A DNA stretch of 64,000 bases from contig JAZBQD010000017.1 in the NCBI GenBank assembly GCA_036583965.1, positions 22,168,385 to 22,232,384 of the forward strand. Direction: 5' to 3'. Each line of letters opens with the position of its first letter. The stretch's first letter is position 1. Shown here piece after piece: positions 35,001 to 45,600 of this stretch. A model generated the notes under the pieces. It made no database searches. It was not told the DNA's origin and saw only the letters and a program-made list of their open reading frames with translations. This DNA is from Prunella strophiata (lineage: Eukaryota > Chordata > Aves > Passeriformes > Prunellidae). A program made the position numbers and the translations under genes.

Positions 35001-36476
35001 TTCTAATTGGTTTTTTGGCCACAGCTTCCTGAAAACCTCATTTCCTGTTAACCCAGGACAATAGGAAAGAATTTTAAAAAGAAAACAACACCCCCCCACC
35101 AACTGAATTTTTTTTTAAAAAAGGGGGGAAAACCAAAGAAACTTGCAGAAATGAGTTGACAAATATCAAGGAGATTCAAAGAATGAAGGTTGCAATGTCT
35201 AGCCAGTGCTTTTTTAAATCTTATTTTTGTTTAATGTAACATGAATTGCTCTAGGAAGAGAATTTGGCAGTTTAACAGCTAATAATCCCAGGGGACAAAG
35301 CATTCACACAAATGTAAGTGTTTGGTACTGTGAAAATAGTAGTAAGTAGAATGAAGGAATAAACCTACACAAAGTAAATTTTTTTTTAAAGTTCCATTGT
35401 ATGTTACTTACCCATTGAGACAGAAAAGAATAATCTGAGTCTCCATCAAATGTTTCAAAGAGAAACCATTACCACAGTGAAGGAAAAGGTAACTTTTCTG
35501 GTCCATTGAATTTGCCCAACTGTACCACCATGGAATGATGGAGAGGTACAATTTCAGAAACAATTTTTAAGCACAAAACCAGCTTAATTTGAAGAGAGAA
35601 GGCTGAAACAACCACTCCATCTACTTTTACAGAATTTTTGAAGGATCTCCCTCCAAATCTCACTTTGTCCATTAGAGCCTCCCCAAGACTCTCCAGCTTG
35701 TTGCACTACTAGAAACAGCAGGATTCTTTCTATATTAAGTGAACTGTGATAATGTCAGTATTTAATCCATGTAACAACAATATCTTCATTCAGATGTAAG
35801 ACACATACTGGACAGGCTAGTGTCTGATTCCAGTCAAAATTCTTGCCTAGCTCTACTGTAGTTTAAACAAAAATACAGTAGTACAAAATCTAAAAGCACT
35901 ATGTATACTGACTTCAGCTGCACCATCTTGAGAGGAAGAAAAAGCAACACTAAGGAAAGCTCCTCCACCACCACCTCTGTTTTATCTAAAGCACCAGAGG
36001 CCTTCTGGGTTTGTGAATGCATTTGACAACCAGTGTCTTCATGACTATTAGTGTGGGGAAGGCTCCTTCCTACTCATCATTCCCCTGACTCTGCTTTCCT
36101 CCTCAGATCTTCCAGACACCAAAGACTTGTTTCTTATATGCAACCCTCTCTTTAACAGGGGTCACTTAGCTTTTTAATACAGGTTCCAAATAGAAGTACC
36201 ATTATCAGTACAAACATGGGTTATGAAAGTGAAGGAAGACAGATGGTGCCAATGTCATTGCACACAAGAGAGGCTGGCAGACCACTGAGAGGAATGCCAT
36301 TAGCACTTAGCCAGCTCCAGATACCCCAGCAAAGTTTAAGACATAGATGTGGAAAGAGTAAACTGCAGTTTGAGAAGGTAGTTTGCTAATTATCTGCATT
36401 TTTTATTGTTCTTTACAGCTTTGTGGCCATCAAACAACGGTCAACCACTGGCTCCCTTGAGATTCTGACTGAGTAA
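26987..36476 (+). CDS. SLC46A2: SLC46A2 (TSCOT), major facilitator transporter, complete
   Basis: Four exons (26987-28046, 29610-29693, 31329-31485, 36419-36476) join in phase to encode 452 residues; the human protein is about 475. The family includes the proton-coupled folate transporter; SLC46A2 is a plasma-membrane protein of thymic epithelium, with reports of organic anion or muropeptide-type substrates. The protein begins near the conserved RTWIEPVV segment. It has about 12 membrane spans, possible N-glycosylation sites at NQT (38-40) and NST (41-43), and an MFS loop 2-3 signature GLSKLGDRIHRK (78-89). A long polar loop at about 212-256 separates the two halves. The motifs FYIIYNLVLGLSPL, ALGSLGSSES and YVIFITSFLGVLVFSR match SLC46A2 rather than SLC46A1 or A3. 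ATG 26987 has A at -3 and G at +4; ATG 26999 is an equally good in-frame alternative. Its neighbour SNX30, in tail-to-tail orientation, agrees with human synteny. Confidence 0.95.
28047..29609 (+). other. SLC46A2 intron 1
   Basis: This 1.56 kb GT-AG intron contains a 24-A run at 28993-29016 and no recognisable gene or element. Confidence 0.85.
28993..29016 (+). repeat. poly(A) run, 24 bp
   Basis: Twenty-four consecutive A in SLC46A2 intron 1. I see no retroposed sequence attached to it. Confidence 0.9.
29610..29693 (+). CDS. SLC46A2: SLC46A2 exon 2
   Basis: Eighty-four bases follow the acceptor gcattacag and end before the donor gtgagt. They encode ARAVMLFALIPLPTIRS and then MLSKHVEGSSY, plus one base of a glycine codon. 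The phase (1 in, 1 out) fits both neighbours and the peptide matches the family at this position. Confidence 0.95.
29694..31328 (+). other. SLC46A2 intron 2
   Basis: This 1.64 kb GT-AG intron is unique sequence with no recognisable element. Confidence 0.85.
31329..31485 (+). CDS. SLC46A2: SLC46A2 exon 3
   Basis: This exon encodes GKVFVLLQLSLVTTGVVTS through FLVGCLSLLPL, covering the last two membrane spans. The acceptor is tcttacag and the donor is gtaaga. It ends two bases into a serine codon completed by exon 4. A full LTR element begins only 91 bp beyond its donor. Confidence 0.95.
31572..31576 (+). repeat. target site duplication, left (ATAGG)
   Basis: ATAGG immediately precedes the left LTR and is repeated immediately after the right LTR. 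Extending by one base breaks the match, so the duplication is 5 bp. Confidence 0.9.
31701..31706 (-). terminator. LTR poly(A) signal AATAAA
   Basis: AATAAA on the minus strand lies about 124 bp before the end of the left (3') LTR. It is the natural cleavage signal for the element's transcript. The same signal occurs in the right LTR at 33563-33568. Confidence 0.6.
32509..32830 (-). repeat. imperfect tandem units inside the LTR
   Basis: Three related segments begin at an AGCTG at about 32509, 32636 and 32745. Each runs through a gggCACCTtCTC-like string, TTCTCT, a GGC(A/T)G-rich core and a CTCTCTCT run. Units two and three are clearest, offset by 109 bp. The same array is in the right LTR at +1862. 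Confidence 0.65.
33199..33214 (-). promoter_or_regulatory. polypurine tract
   Basis: Read on the minus strand, gaggcgaggggtggaa abuts the TG start of the LTR. This is the expected place and composition for the plus-strand primer of reverse transcription. Confidence 0.75.
33417..33434 (-). promoter_or_regulatory. primer-binding site, tRNA-Glu type
   Basis: The plus strand reads TTCCCGGTCAGGGAACCA, identical over 18 nt to the 3' end (with CCA) of vertebrate tRNA-Glu as I recall it. Beyond it, TTCGAT also agrees with the T-arm if one extra T is allowed. Four bases separate it from the LTR, a normal spacing. It fixes the element's orientation as minus. Confidence 0.88.
33439..35060 (-). repeat. 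LTR, right copy (5' LTR of the element)
   Basis: This is the same sequence as the left copy at a constant offset of 1862 bp, including homopolymer lengths. In the element's own direction it is the promoter-bearing LTR and transcribes leftward, against SLC46A2. Confidence 0.93.
35061..35065 (+). repeat. target site duplication, right (ATAGG)
   Basis: This is the right partner of the 5-bp duplication flanking the LTR element. Confidence 0.9.
35066..36418 (+). other. SLC46A2 intron 3, part right of the LTR element
   Basis: This is unique intronic sequence between the insertion and exon 4, ending in ctgcattttttattgttctttacag. No gene was recognised. Without the element and one target copy, intron 3 would be about 1.44 kb. 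Confidence 0.8.
36419..36476 (+). CDS. SLC46A2: SLC46A2 exon 4
   Basis: After a ctttacag acceptor this short exon encodes the cytoplasmic C-terminus SFVAIKQRSTTGSLEILTE and TAA. Its first base completes the serine codon left by exon 3. Confidence 0.92.
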
Positions 36477-36990
36477 CAGAGGCATCTTCTGGTTGTTATC
36501 ATTAGTCCCTACAAACACAACAGCTCACCCAGGAAGAGATGTTTGCCTTGTTATTTCTGCAGCACACACCCCATCCTGCAGAGCATGTGTATTAGCTATT
36601 GCACACCAGCAGTGCTCAGAGCATTCTGCTCTTTGCTACACTGGTCAAAATATCAGAGGCACAAGAATATAGGCTAGAAATTAAACTGGCATTTCTAGAC
36701 ACATTGTTCAGAGCGGAAGCAGAAAGCAGAGGATCAGTTTTCCATTATTTCCTTCTTGTTTGTTCATTCAGAAATCTCAGGGCAGTTGATGAAAGGGGGG
36801 TGCAAGCCACATGCCATGGGCACAGGGCCATCAGCAGGACACACCAGCTCTCCACCTCCTGCAGATGTTATCAGCCCAGCCAATTATTGTTATGTACAAG
36901 ACCATTAAATAGAGAAATAACACCATAAAAAAATGTAAGATTAACAGAATTTTAGTAAACCCTACAATAAAACACCCCTGAACAGATGTT
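36477..36990 (+). other. probable SLC46A2 3'UTR
   Basis: The region runs from the stop codon to just past AATAAA at 36966-36971; an ATTAAA lies near 36903. The end is inferred from these hexamers only. Confidence 0.5.
36966..36971 (+). terminator. candidate SLC46A2 poly(A) signal AATAAA
   Basis: This is the first clear AATAAA after the SLC46A2 stop codon, about 490 bp downstream. Confidence 0.5.
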
Positions 36991-39900
36991 CACATCCCTG
37001 ATTTCTGGGAGAAAGTCCCACTGTCCCTGGACAGTGCTTCAACAGAGGTCATGCAAGAACTAAGACTCAAGAGCTGATGCTAGTGTTTTGGCTCACACCA
37101 CCACGATGTGCTACTCTTGTCACAGGTTCAGAACAGGTAAGTGCAGCACACAGTTCCTACAGGATTTATGGAGGGGTAGGGACACTGATACCATGTAATA
37201 GTCACCGTGTTACCTCAGCTTTTATCTGGGTTGGAAAGGAACCTCATACAATACAGCAACTAGCATGAGATGATGTCACATAAATCCAAACATGAGTCAA
37301 AAATGTGGCATGTCTCATAAGGATGTGTCTGCTTACATGCTAATTGAACTAAGGCGGATTAAGCAGCTTCCAAGGTCCTGGACTAAGTAAAGGGAAGTTA
37401 AAAGCTCTTAAATAACTGAAATAATCTGGAGGCAAATCAGGCAGCTTCAGTTCGAGGCAGGGGTACAGCAAACAGAAGTTGGTTCATCATTACACAATCC
37501 CTTCCTCTGAGGAAGTTGCTGTCACCCTGCCCGCCCCGTCCGTTCCCTCCCCACCCCCAAATCTTTGCTCAGCTCCTTCACTTTCAGTACCAGAAGTAAT
37601 GCAGCAACATGTCAGATGATTTCTAGTTAGATCAACTGTGGAAGAAGATTTTAGGGGAAGGGTATTTCTGCAGTAAGACAGTGAGCTGCTTAGCAAAATA
37701 AGCACATGCATAATTTCACCAGTGAAGACCGCAAAAAAATGAAACTTTATTCTAAGTAAAGGAGTCATCTTTTAATACATTTATTGGTCCATTCCATTAA
37801 ATTAATTGAGGTAAACAAATGGTGCATTTAAAAAAAATTTACACAGTAATAGAGAATTACTAACAGTTTTACCTCAAAGCATTTTTCTCCATCAATACTA
37901 GCTCCATAGTAAACAATGCACAAAGTATTTAAAGAGATATATGAAAGGGTATAGAAACATGCCAGCACCCGAAGGCAAGACAACATTTCCCAGCCTGCGA
38001 ATCTGAACAAGAGCATAGCTGCCAGATTTGACCAAGTACAGGAAACAAAAGCCTCCTTCCCATTTTTACATTGTTTACTAGATAATTCACACAGAGACGA
38101 GTCTTTTCACAGCTTTCATTTTGTATTTTAATAGTATGAACAGTGACTCTAGTTCTGGTGAGTGGGTTTATAGAGTGAAAGCAGAAGAGTCTGGACAAGG
38201 AACCAGCACAGTTTGGTCCCCATCACTGACATCTTCAACACAGTGTGTGAAGCTCACAGACAGCTTGCCTTGACCTGCATGGCACAACTCTCCAGACCTT
38301 AGGGAGGGACAGAGAGATACAGGCACAGAGAAGCAAGAACAAGAACAATGCTTCTTTTTTTTTTGTGTACTGTAGACAAAAGCCCTTTGGCTCTTATTGT
38401 AAGACTGGCCCTCAGCAACCTGTCTGCTTGTGCAGTGGGAATGTTGCACTGGCCACAATGCTGCAGCTTGATCTGAAGGTACAGATACTTATCCCAGCAC
38501 CAGGGTTAAGGAAATGGTTTAGCTTCAAAGCATAGAATACCAAGACCTTCAAAGTAGTCTAGGACAGTGACTAGCCTTGTCTTAACATGCCATATACATA
38601 AGGGTGATCTACTTATACCTCTTTGGAATGCTCATTATTTTCTGCAAATTTTCTGTGCTTTAGGCATGCAACCTTAAAACTTGTCCAGTTCATTACTAAG
38701 TACTTCTACAAGTCAGATACTTCAAGTGCTAAGCACAGAAATAAGCACTGTCATTTTAGTTTGTAAATTGGTTCAACAGCAATCCCAAAAAGTTTTAAAT
38801 GCCACATTCAGTCTGCCAGAAGGCAAGTTTATTCCTGGGATCCCCAATTTTACTTCACAAGAAGAAAAATAAAAATCCAACAAGTAGTAGCAACTTGCCT
38901 GTCTTTAAAAAAAAAGTCTTGATTTTCCCTATGTATTGTTGTAGTAAACATTAACATTCCCAAGGAAAGAATGTTCTACCTTCAGAATTTAAGATGACAG
39001 AACATCTAATAAGCTAATTTAGGCTAAACAATTTTGTTCAGTGGTAATCAGGACATGGATTTTCAACAGTCTGAAACAATAATCACGATATCCAGTTAAA
39101 TTGTGCAAGTTTTAACAAAAGCATGGCTCCTGTTAAAAAAAATGAACAGTCCCTGATATCTGGGAAAGAATTCTTTTGTACCCTTGCATCTGCAGGACTG
39201 ACATCTGAAGAAATATGTGTCATGAACAGGCTATGCAGAGCCACTGCTTCAAGACTACTGCACAGAGCCTCCACAGAACTGTCTCTGCCACTCCTGCTTT
39301 GTTTCTATCAGTTATTCCACTACTTTATCCTCAGCACAAGTTTTAGTGCAAAAATCCAAGTAGATTTCAGTGAAGAATCATACTTTATTCTTTAATATAA
39401 CTCACACCAAAACTGTTTGTGTCTTTAGGGCTACACATGTTACTTTTTCATTTTTCAATGTATACCTGAAAATAGATGTTTTAACATCAATGTTTATTGC
39501 AAGATTTAGAACCTGATAAAGGTATACATGAACAATGCATGGTTCATTACTGAGCACAGAAACAAGAGCTCAGTGCCTGTTTTATTGTGCTGGTGCCACT
39601 TAAGAGAAGAAACAAACACCACAGAAACTATACAGAAGTAACTGGGCAGCAGTGAATTATGCATCTGCTGAGAAGGCCTTGCCCTGGCTATGGATTATTT
39701 GGAAAACTGGGCTGATTTAAGGACTGCTGAAAGAACCACATTTAAAATAGGCTCATAAAAAAGGGTACCAACTACTTTTGGTGTCATTTTGGTGCATGTG
39801 CAGACAGTCATCTTCAGTGACTTAACACTCAACAAGTTACTTAAAGACAAAGTTCCTGCACTCTTCCTGCTTCCCTTTACCAACATTTTCTGTTTCTCTC

Positions 39901-42637
39901 AGGGAAGTGTCAACCATCCAAAGTAAAGACTTTCATTCTATAAGGACTACAGGATAACATGTTAAGAGTTTCACTGTCAGTTCAGGACTCAACCTCCTTC
40001 TAACAGCAATTATGTGATACAAGTGTCACTCTGCACATCTTACAGGAATTTCCTGCAACTTTTGTAGTTTTCCTGACTGGCACAGCTGCCCCAAACATCA
40101 CAGTCAGGATTCTCCCCACACCTCATCCACAGCTTCTCCCTCAGTCACCTTGTGATTTACAACAGCTCTTCCTAAGAACAGACCACTCCACAGCCTGTAG
40201 GAACTGAGACCCACCTATGCACACCCTTATCACACTGCAGCAATTCTTGCAAAGGACTTCTCCTCTCAATATCAAGTTTTACTTCCCTTGTAAGAGGTTT
40301 TGGTCCAGATCACGTAAGATAGCTTGATCTTCAGCAGCTCCAGCCTCAACAGTTACATGCTGATTTGAACTTCACTTGGTACTCTCCACTGTCCATCATG
40401 CTTCTCTTGAACAGCTGTGATGTTAATTGCTGAACTCCCCAGAAGCAACACCCACTTCAGTTTGACATAAAGCAAAGCACGAAGAATCCCTTAGTGTTGT
40501 AAGGCATCAGATCAAACCACCTGTAGGAAAAAAAACCACCATTCTTTCTAGTCATCTTGTGCTGTTTATTTTAACAAGATGGTGGGAAGACTGACTAAAT
40601 ATTAGTTCAAAATATATTTTGCTTGAGTCCCAGTGATGTTGTAGAGTCAACTACAAAATTCCATTTATTCCACTTTCTTTTTGAACTAATTCAAAAAGCA
40701 TGTTGATCTTTCTTTGTGGAAAATGGGGAAGACTATAACCCTGAAGGACAGACTGTTATAGTATGCAAATGCTTATTCTAGATTGCTTCAAGATGATCCC
40801 CTTAAGTACTTCCCCTGAACAAGAGGAGTCTGTGATTCTGAACCTAACAGTAACTTAAACCAGAGTTCTCATTTACACCAAAAAGTGCATATTGACAAAC
40901 TAATCTTAAAACAAGAAACACAGTTTGCTTAGTACCACAGGGTTGTCAATGAAGGCTAAGCCAGAAAGAAAAATTTCTTAAAATGTCTTGTATTTTACTT
41001 TTTCACACAGAGAGCACCATCTCATTAGCCTGACAGCTACCACAGTGCTGCAATAACTCGTCTTGAGAGTTCCATAAAGCCACCAGGCTGAGAAAGGTGG
41101 CTGCATGTTCAGTTGGTGTTTATGAAGGAATAAATTCCAAATCAGACTAGTACCTGGTGGGTTGTTACAGGAGAACAGAGAAGTTGTACAAAATCAATCA
41201 TTGCTCACAGTCTTTGCAAGAACGTTGCCAGAGAACAAGTAAGCACTCCAATTTAGCAGTAAGCACACAGTTATTTATTGCCCTAAATCCCAGTATTACA
41301 CTCATGTGAGTCCCAACCCACCTCACTAGGATGGTTAAATTATGTCAGCATTCCTAAGGCCATTAACACCAAGCAGGCATTTACCTGAAGTTGGACTGCA
41401 AGAGCAAGGACTAAAAAGGGACTTGCAGAAACAGCTGCAATTCTAAAGGCTAACAAAAACTACTAAGAAAATAGGTCTGCAACAAAAGTAGTCCTGAAAG
41501 ACTTGCCATGTGGTTCAGCAGAGACAGGTATGAACACTATGTGTTCCTAACAGGGTACTCATCCATCCCCCACCAACCCATTTAAGGCAAGTTTCACACA
41601 CTCTGATGCTTGGTGGAAGGAAGCATTTGACACCTTCTGGCTTTTGGCTGCTGCAAAGAAAGTGTGGGGAAATAAAAGTTCTACTTTTACTACAGCAGGC
41701 ATCCTAGCTGACCAAGCCTAAAGTGGCTCTAGTAAAACCCATATATAAAGCATGGTGTAAGAGATCTCCACCACACAACTTCCAGAGCTAGCTTTGGAAA
41801 AATTAAAGACTCATACTTCCTGCCCCATTCCCACAACCCCTGAAAGGCTGCAGTCCAACTCATTCCCGCAGCTAGGCTGGTTTTGATCCCCAAGTCAGTC
41901 ACAAGTACACTTCAGTCAACTGACATTACTTCATAATCACCAAGGTAAACAAAGATACTCAGTATGAACCAACAGCATGCCACACTCACAAAAACCACAG
42001 TTCATGCTTCCATCACCAGCAATCTGCAGCTGGTGTTGGTATGGTCTGTCCAGAACCAGCCTGACTCCCGGACAGAAACGTCTACAGAGACCATTTCATC
42101 CAGAGGGAGCACATGGGTGGTAGCAAAACAGAAAATATTCTTTCCCAGCCTTTCCTTGCCCATTCAAAAAAAAAAAAAAAAAAAAAAAAAGGTTAAGGAT
42201 TGGTTAAGGAATACTGTATCATAGAACTAGTTTTTTTGGTTGGTTTTTTTTTAAGCAAACAAAACAGAATGGTAATAAAGATGTCATTTGGCACCTTGCA
42301 GTAGAGTTTTATTTTCATCTTTTTAGTGTTCCACTCATCAGTTCCTTCCAGACTAGAGAGGTAAATTTTATCAAGATCCCCATGCACTTTCTCTATGAAC
42401 CCCAATCACTCCATAGAATAAAGAAGGAACCATTCAAGATAACTCAAAAAGATGAAACATACCCCAGTTTAAACACAAAAATCGAGGAAAAAAAATCAAA
42501 TAGGCTGGAACAGATACTCTGAAAAACTAAGTGCAGCTGTCATTTCAGTTAACTTAACAAAAAGAGTCCTCCATACAGTTCCAGTATGACTAGTGGTACT
42601 GAGCACAGAAGTGCTAGACTGTCCATGAAGGTACTTC
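36991..42637 (-). other. convergent 3' region, probably largely SNX30 3'UTR
   Basis: No protein-coding frame with support occurs here. The SNX30 stop codon is at its right end, and the human gene has a long 3'UTR. AATAAA signals on the minus strand occur at several places, including near 41.27 kb, and at 37785-37780 and 37751-37746. The transcript could thus run up to 4.9 kb past the stop. A 25-A run is at 42166-42190. Confidence 0.4.
42166..42190 (+). repeat. poly(A) run, 25 bp
   Basis: Twenty-five A on the plus strand, which is a U-tract in the SNX30 transcript about 450 bases after the stop codon. Confidence 0.9.
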
Positions 42638-42697
42638 TTATTTGGTCTCTGGCTTGTCTTGCAATAGTGGTATAATTGACTCCCACGCCGTAAGGCA
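42638..42697 (-). CDS. SNX30: SNX30 last coding exon
   Basis: Nineteen codons, [19 protein letters not shown], then TAA. The acceptor is tttcttcag. At 60 bp it is easily missed, but it completes the known SNX30 C-terminus. Confidence 0.95.
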   Translation of the reverse strand, partial: CLTAWESIIPLLQDKPETK

Positions 42698-45600
42698 CTG
42701 AAGAAAGAAAGATTTACAAAGTTTAATTTGTATCAGTTCATATAATTTCTGACCAACCATTCCAGAACAACAAGCATGCAAGTTGAAGAAAAGTTATGTG
42801 GGTCTTTATAGATTATTACAGAAGGCAGAAAAAAGCCAGAATGTCTAACAGCAAGGAAGTGCTAGAATAGCTACACCTTCCAAACAAATTCAACAAATTC
42901 AAGTTTTCCAAAGTCATCAGCTGGCCCAAGCTATTAAAAATCATCAGAATACCCAGGATTTCCATACTAACCTAGATTTTTCTGAACTGAAGAATACCAC
43001 AGCTTTCAGCTAGGCAGATCAATGGTTTTGAGTAGAAATGTACATCTTTGTGGTGTGACTGTGGGTGAAGGCTGATTTGGACACAATGGCAGCTATTACA
43101 GACTGCCTCCAGCAAACTTATTTGAAAGAAAACATGCATTTAGGGAAGTTAATTCTGAGACACAGCGTATTCCAGTATGGCTCTGGGACTCGACTCCACT
43201 ACATGATGAACAAGTAATGCCTGGTATAGTAAACTGTAAGAATAGCTTCTGGGTTATTAGAAAGCCACTCCAGGCTTTGGAGTCGTTTTCCCAGACACAT
43301 ACACTTACTGTGGTCCTTGTATTGTGTGTTGTTACTGTCTTTCAACCACATAGAGCCAGAAGTCAAACTGGGCAAATGCAGACTGTGGAATCCAAATTAT
43401 TAAATGCTGGAAATGGGCAAACTCATCAGCAGCTCTTATATCCACAAGTCATTGTTGACAGACATCCTTCCTCTAACCTTGCTGATTGTACTGCAAATGA
43501 ATAGAGTACTTCTAGCTGTGTACCCTGAAGTGACTGGACACTTTCTTACCAAAAAAGCTTTCTTGCTAAAAGCAAAACTAAGGTACAGATCTAACTGTCA
43601 ATTGCAGACACACTGCTGATGTTCAGTGGAGTCACTAACATCCCCCTCCCCAGCAGCCTTAGAACTGGGAGACCAGGGTGAAGTTCTGTGTGAGCAGTTA
43701 TGAACTATGACAAGACAGACATTGGAAGGGGAAAAGGTACTGCATACTAATATCACATGGAGAGGTAACCTAGCACAGGAAGAAGCTTGTAAAGCAGATG
43801 TGTAAAAATGCACAGACAAGATGAAGTATAATTTACTAGGCAATTTACTAGTAGTTGTAGTAGTGCTTAATATTTTGTAAATATTTAATACACCTAAAGG
43901 GGGCTTGTGAGACAGCTGGAGGAGGACTTTTTACAAGGGCTTGTGGTGGTAGAACAAGGGACAAGTGCTTTAAACTGGAAGAGGGCAGGTTTAGATTAGA
44001 CAATTAGGAAGAAATTCTTTACTTTTAGGAGAAGAAAACACTGGAACACCTTCAGAGAAGCTGTGGATGCTCCATCTCTGGAAGTGTTTTTGGTTCATGC
44101 TAGATGGGGCTCTGAATCATCTACTCTAGTGAAAGGCATCTCTGCCTCTGGCACGAGGTGGAAACTTACATGACCTGTAAGGTTCCTTCCAAACCATTCT
44201 GTGATCTATGGTATCAACCACTGCATTGGGTTGCACTGTTCTAGCACAAAGGAAAATTAGACTGGAAACACAAGCAGTTAAATGTCAAGGTCCTTTTAAT
44301 TAAAAATAAAAAAATCTAACACTAAACCTCAGGTACAAATGCACCAACTGAAAAAGGGCAGAAACTAGGTGTTTTCAGGACTGGCATACAAGGGACAGAA
44401 CCATGCACAAAGGGACGGGGATTAGAACAACTTATACATAGCAGGTGTAATCTATATATGAGTCTGTGGACGTGCATTAGCTCATGTAGTTTTGTTCATA
44501 AATGGCAGAATCAAGGGATTTTTCTACTCTGGTAATATTACTAGAATGTGCAGTTCTGTTTCTTTTTTCATCACTAATGCTGCTGCTCAGTAATTTGTTC
44601 AATTCAAAAGTACAAAACAGACAAGCATGCATGATAAAATGCTGTTAAGAGTGCTGACTTGCAAAAGACCACTAGTCTTACAGAGTTCACTTGACCACAA
44701 CTTCCAACTCTGACAAAGAGCAGCTACAGATGTCTAATATTCTTGTTTTCAATACAGTGTGAAGATTTCCTGACGAATTATCACCATTTCAAAGGAAAAT
44801 AAACTACTCTTATTCCTGCCAGTGCTCCAACAGTGACACATACCTTCTCGTAGTACTGGATGTTTTTATCTGCCATCCCCATGAGTAGCTGCCTAAAGTC
44901 TTGTCTTTTGTTGTTCTGCCATCTCTCCATATCTGCTTTCAGGTCAGCATTGAAACATTCTACTCGGTCTTGACATTTCTCAACATCTGCGGGTACCTGA
45001 AGCAAAAGAAATGAAGATTAAAACTGTCAGTAAGAGTGCTGCATTGCTGAATTAGCTCAAACCTTACTGAGCAGAACCACAGAAGAAAGGGTAAGTTCAC
45101 AATCCAGTAGTTATCCTGATTCAACTGAGTTATGGCTGCAGGGAAAAAGTCATGGTTCTGAACTAGAGAGGATATGAGACTGCTTAATTTGTTTGTGTCT
45201 GTTTGAGGTGGTGAGCGCTTGTGCTTGTCCATCTCCATGCCTGACACAGAGCCATGGAGGAAGCACTTGCTAAAGGCACAGGAAAACCATTTGGCATAAG
45301 TACTGGTACCGAGGCTCACTTCCTAGAGCTCAAACTGAGCAGCTTGGCTCCACAGCAAACTTTTCTGCTTCCCATTTACAGCTGCAGTAGGAATGTCCCA
45401 ATTTACACCAGTGTGTATGTAACAACAAACCTTTAGGTTTATCAAAAAAGGTGGGTAAGACACCTCAGTATTGACAGCTGCAGAACAAAATTTCTAAGTC
45501 CTTAGTTTCTAGCTTCCACTTTTGACCTTACAGCCTTCCTGAAAAAAATTTAACTGCAAGGCACTCGTGATCATCAACATGGGATGAGCTCATGGACTTT

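Larger units (their letters stand above)
31577..35060 (-). mobile_element. complete non-autonomous LTR retrotransposon (ERV-derived), antisense in SLC46A2 intron 3
   Basis: Two 1622-bp direct repeats (31577-33198 and 33439-35060) flank a 240-bp interior. Each repeat starts TGTCATGG and ends CCAGGACA on the plus strand, giving the usual TG...CA ends with short inverted termini. The element is bracketed by ATAGG at 31572-31576 and 35061-35065, a 5-bp target duplication. Minus-strand orientation is set by an 18-nt primer site matching the tRNA-Glu 3' end next to the right-hand LTR, and by a purine-rich tract next to the left-hand LTR. No gag, pol or env remnant is present, so it depends on proteins from another element. 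Reading both LTRs in full I found no mismatch or length difference, so insertion is recent. It belongs to the retrovirus-like elements; the exact family needs a repeat library. Confidence 0.93.

Noticed and set aside
31577..35060. Plain segmental tandem duplication of 1862 bp
   Set aside because: The second copy stops at the LTR end. TG...CA ends, flanking ATAGG duplication, primer site and polypurine tract show LTR-interior-LTR structure instead.
38529..38575. Possible CR1 tail (catagaataccaag)
   Set aside because: Resemblance is limited to about 15 bp and the surrounding sequence does not follow CR1.
42166..42190. Poly(A) tail of a processed pseudogene
   Set aside because: No gene-like sequence or target duplication next to the A-run; treated as a simple repeat.
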